The translations under genes and the position numbers were made by a program. DNA of 6,737 nt from an uncultured Mesorhizobium sp. (GTDB taxonomy: Bacteria; Pseudomonadota; Alphaproteobacteria; Rhizobiales; Rhizobiaceae). Shown here one piece after another: positions 3,913 through 6,737 of the stretch (its first letter is position 1; every line of letters starts with the position of its first letter). A model generated the notes under the pieces. That model worked only from the letters and a program-made list of their open reading frames with translations, was not told where the DNA came from and searched no databases. Location: positions 1-6,737 of the forward strand of contig CATMOC010000202.1 in the NCBI GenBank assembly GCA_950071955.1, read 5' to 3'.

Positions 3913-6737
3913 TCAGTAGTCCTTCTCGTAGAACAGACCGATGCTGGAATCGCCGTCGGAGCCGACCGAGCCGCGCGCCTTGAGGTCCTCGGTGATGTCG
4001 AGATTGATCGTGCCGCGCGTGCTACCCTGGGCTCCCGCCTCGACGCCGAGATAGACGTTCTCCTCGATGTAGCGGCCGGCGCGAACGGCGGTCTCGCCCT
4101 TCGAATTTGTGACGATGTCGAGATCGTCGAGCCCCGTCGCGTTGCGCAGGCTTCCGAGCAGCGAGGTGTTGGAGCCGCCGGCAAGCTCGGCCGCCGCGGC
4201 GGCGAGCTGGGCGATCTGAATGGCGGAGAGTTCGCCGATGCTCCGGTTGAAGATCAGCCGCGCCAGCACCTCGTCCTGCGGCAGTCCGGGTTGCGAGGAG
4301 AACTCGATCTGCGGATCGGAGACCCTGCCGCGAACGGTGATGAAGACGGTGATGTCGTCGCTCTCGGTGCGGGCGACGAAGTCGATGAAGGGGTCGAGGT
4401 CGCCGACAAGGCTTACGCGCCCCTCGTCGAAGGTGATGCGCTGGCCGAGGATCGACAGGCGGCCGCGAATGAGATTGAAGGCGCCGACGGGCTGCACGCC
4501 GGTGATGGGACCGGTGATGCGCACCTGGCCGCCGAGTTCGGCGTCGAGGCCGCGGCCGCGCACGAAGATCTGGTTGGGTGCGCGTATCGTGACGTCGAGC
4601 CGCGCCACGCTGGGTCGCGCCGTGGGCACCGGCGTCCCGTCATTGGCGCGCGCGCGCTTCAGGGTGACCGCCACGTCCGGCGGGGGATTGACGTGGACGA
4701 CGTCGATCGAGGTTGGACCGCCGCCGAGACTGCCCGCGATGGTGATCTCCGCACGTTCGATCAGGATGTCGCCTGATATCAGCGGGTCTCGCGTGAGCGA
4801 GCCGGTTACCGACAGCGTGCCGTCGACGGTCGCCACGACCAGTTCGCCGTCGGTGTAGCGGAAGTCCTGCAGCCGGATCGACAGGTTCGCGGGGAACCCG
4901 TCGGCGATCGAGACCGTGCCGCTGGCGCTGACCGTGCCACCGCCCGCGGCCGAAGCCGACAGGGTGTTGATGGTGATCGTCTGCGCCGACGCGGACGCTG
5001 ACAGCGTGATGCCGGTGAAGCGGATGTTCGTTTCGGGGTCGACCAGCGACGCGCCGGATGTCGAGATCGAGCCGGCGACGACCGGGTTGGAGATACTGCC
5101 GGAGAGATTGATGTCGGCGACGAGCGTGCCCGAGACCTGGGTTCCGCGATCGGCGAGGAAGCGGTTGGTGAGCGACAGCGGGACACGTCCATTGACCGAT
5201 ACGTTCAGGCCGGGGCCGGAAATCGGCACGCGCCCGCTGGCGGTGAAGGAGAGGTCCTGCGGTCCGGAGACGGTGGAGCTGTTCAGCACCACGGCGCCCG
5301 CGCCATACTGGCCCGAGGCGGTGAAGCCGAGCGCGCCGATGCCGAACTCGGCCAGCGGCGCGGCGGTGATGCCCTGGCCCGAGAGGTCGAAGGCAACGCG
5401 CGGATCGGCGAGCACACCCTGCACGTTCGCGGTGCCCGTGACGATGCCGCCGAGGTTCTGGCCCGGCGCGACCGCGTTCAGGACGGAGAGCGGGAAGCTC
5501 TGGAGGGTCACGTCCAGCGCGAGCGAACCGTCGCCGAGCGGAACGGCGCCAACCGCCCTGGCGCGGAAGCCTTCGGGGCTGTTGATGGAGGCATCGACGT
5601 TCAGCCGGTCGCCGCTCGTGGTGCCGGTCGCATCCACGTCGAGCGTCGACAGCCCCGCCTGGCGCAGCGCCGCCGCAGCGAGATCGTTGCCCCTTATCTC
5701 GAAGGCGACGTTCGGCCGGTCGCGGGGACCAGTGACGTCGGCCGTGCCGGAGATCGTGCCGCCGAGTCCCAGATCGGGGCGGACCGCGTTCGCGATGGCG
5801 AGCGGTACATTGCTGATCGACAGGTCGAGGTCGATGGTTTCGGAAACGGTGCCGGAAGCGCTGATGTTGCCGCCGCCGACCGCGACCGACAGGGCATCGA
5901 GCGCGATGTCCTGCCCCTCGATGCGCAGGCTGGCGGGTTCGGACAGCCGTGCCGAAAGATTCTGCCAGGCGAGCTGCGCGTCGGCGAGAGTCAGGCGGAA
6001 GCCTTGGCCCTCCGGTGCCAGTGCGCCGCTTGCGGAAATGTCGGCGCCGTTGGCGAGCCGCGCGTCGGCGGAGAACTGCGTCGCCTCCCCTTCCCGGCTC
6101 GCGGTGGCCTGAAGCGAATCGATCTCCACGCCGCCGGCGATGACGTCGCCTGCCGATACGTTGCCGGCAACGGCCGGAACGCCGAAGAGATCTTCGACCT
6201 CGACGTCTGCGGTGGCGTTGCCGACGCGGACCGCGTCGTAGACCAGACCATCGACCCGAGCATTGACGGAGGCCGACTGGCTGCCGTCCTGGATGGAAAG
6301 GGAAATGTCGGCGTTTACCGCACCCCGAGCCTCGGCGAGCGCGAGCGCCGCTGCCGTCGAGATGTTGGGCGCGTCGAGCTTGAGGTCGCCGGTGAGGAGG
6401 CCGGCTTCGGACTGCGTCAGATCGCCGGTCAGCACCGCGCCGCCCGCCTCGAAGCGAAGGCCCTCCAGCCGCCGCTCGCCATTCGCGACGGCGATCTGCG
6501 AGGCGAGGTCGATGCGCGTGCCATCGAGGAAGGCGTTGCCGGAGAGCTGCCCTTCGAGGTTCTCGCCGCGCAGTGTTCCCTCGAAGCCGACGTTCGCATC
6601 CGCGAGCGAACGGCCGGCCAGGCTGCCGGATGGCACGCGGGCGTCGAGATCGAGGTTGATCACGCCTTCGCTTCCCTTCGCCGTGCCCGTGGCGGTCAGC
6701 CGGCCGGATGCGCGCTCGTCGATCCGCGCAAGGTCGG
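3913..6737 (-). CDS. tamB: TamB (translocation/assembly module, DUF490 family), C-terminal part
   Basis: The frame is open from the right edge to TGA 3915-3913, giving the last 940 residues of a larger protein whose start lies outside. TamB is an inner-membrane-anchored, periplasm-spanning β-helical protein. It works with the outer-membrane protein TamA in autotransporter/outer-membrane protein assembly and lipid transport. The visible part is almost wholly short alternating β-strands rich in G, S, A, V and D, with no cysteine. The last 220 or so residues form the conserved TamB domain: GAFNLIRGRLSILGQRITFD, then PQDEVLARLIFNRSIGELS, and a β-signal-like end FYEKDY. An internal 104-residue repeat is visible. 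The GTG at 6663 is not the start, because upstream codons continue the same β-rich pattern. tamA is expected upstream, beyond the window, but is not seen. Confidence 0.93.
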   Translation of the reverse strand, partial: DLARIDERASGRLTATGTAKGSEGVINLDLDARVPSGSLAGRSLADANVGFEGTLRGENLEGQLSGNAFLDGTRIDLASQIAVANGERRLEGLRFEAGGAVLTGDLTQSEAGLLTGDLKLDAPNISTAAALALAEARGAVNADISLSIQDGSQSASVNARVDGLVYDAVRVGNATADVEVEDLFGVPAVAGNVSAGDVIAGGVEIDSLQATASREGEATQFSADARLANGADISASGALAPEGQGFRLTLADAQLAWQNLSARLSEPASLRIEGQDIALDALSVAVGGGNISASGTVSETIDLDLSISNVPLAIANAVRPDLGLGGTISGTADVTGPRDRPNVAFEIRGNDLAAAALRQAGLSTLDVDATGTTSGDRLNVDASINSPEGFRARAVGAVPLGDGSLALDVTLQSFPLSVLNAVAPGQNLGGIVTGTANVQGVLADPRVAFDLSGQGITAAPLAEFGIGALGFTASGQYGAGAVVLNSSTVSGPQDLSFTASGRVPISGPGLNVSVNGRVPLSLTNRFLADRGTQVSGTLVADINLSGSISNPVVAGSISTSGASLVDPETNIRFTGITLSASASAQTITINTLSASAAGGGTVSASGTVSIADGFPANLSIRLQDFRYTDGELVVATVDGTLSVTGSLTRDPLISGDILIERAEITIAGSLGGGPTSIDVVHVNPPPDVAVTLKRARANDGTPVPTARPSVARLDVTIRAPNQIFVRGRGLDAELGGQVRITGPITGVQPVGAFNLIRGRLSILGQRITFDEGRVSLVGDLDPFIDFVARTESDDITVFITVRGRVSDPQIEFSSQPGLPQDEVLARLIFNRSIGELSAIQIAQLAAAAAELAGGSNTSLLGSLRNATGLDDLDIVTNSKGETAVRAGRYIEENVYLGVEAGAQGSTRGTINLDITEDLKARGSVGSDGDSSIGLFYEKDY
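5182..5805 (-). repeat. Two tandem 104-residue repeats within TamB, third begins at 5181
   Basis: Units begin PLAIANAV (5805), PLSVLNAV (5493) and PLSLTNRF (5181), exactly 312 bases apart. After each opening comes a glycine-rich turn and a similar strand: GGTISGTADVTG, GGIVTGTANVQG and, shifted, VSGTLVADINLSG. The first two units also share RPNVAFEIRG / DPRVAFDLSG. The repeat is at protein level and the DNA has diverged. It probably reflects duplicated segments of the β-helical groove. Confidence 0.65.

Noticed and set aside
3763..4776. A 337-codon open frame on the + strand across the tamB 3' end and the DUF3072 promoter
   Set aside because: It runs antisense to two supported genes, with low-complexity acidic and alanine-rich content. 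It is best explained as a codon-bias shadow.
4916..6112. A 398-codon open frame on the + strand, opposite tamB
   Set aside because: It is antisense to a clear TamB frame in GC-rich DNA. Its translation is rich in P, S, R and A without recognisable domains, and no ribosome-binding site supports it.
1..6737. Mobile elements, CRISPR arrays, tRNA or rRNA genes
   Set aside because: No transposase or integrase sequence, regularly spaced direct repeats, or tRNA/rRNA-like conserved segments were seen. The window is almost fully accounted for by protein genes and short regulatory gaps.

Overview
The window is GC-rich DNA whose gene content points to an alphaproteobacterium of the Hyphomicrobiales (rhizobial) group. 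The evidence is an MbfA-type ferritin/VIT1 membrane protein preceded by an Irr-box (ICE) palindrome, two promoter-like sites of the EcfG/RpoE2 general-stress type (GGAAC-N16-CGTT and a near match), and a TamB protein of alphaproteobacterial style. No species can be assigned from the sequence alone.

Layout. On the + strand, 1-884 holds the end of an ABC-transporter operon of the nitrate/sulfonate/taurine class: a permease C-terminus overlapping its ATPase gene by ATGA. A 167-base intergenic region full of inverted repeats follows. It carries a perfect EcfG-type promoter for a DUF892/YciF-like ferritin-fold gene (1052-1558). That gene ends in three consecutive stem-loops, the last with a T-run (terminator). 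Everything to the right is on the - strand. Read in the direction of transcription from the right edge, it comprises the C-terminal 940 residues of TamB (6737-3913, open at the window edge); a 100-base gap with a GC hairpin and an EcfG/RpoE2-like promoter; a small DUF3072 gene (3812-3594); two bases later a gene encoding an unusual in-frame fusion of a GFA zinc domain to a RelA/MESH1-like HD hydrolase domain (3591-2716); and mbfA (2659-1676), which has its own promoter containing the Irr box.

How the genes fit together. The centre of the window (about 940-3860) reads as a small stress and iron cluster. Two ferritin-fold proteins converge on a shared terminator region, one apparently under the general-stress sigma factor and the other under iron/haem control by Irr. 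A two-gene stress operon (DUF3072 plus GFA-HD) lies directly upstream of mbfA. The flanking ABC transporter and TamB look like ordinary housekeeping or transport neighbours. The items most worth following up are the GFA-HD fusion and its stress-type promoter. No RNA genes, insertion sequences, CRISPR arrays or phage features were seen.
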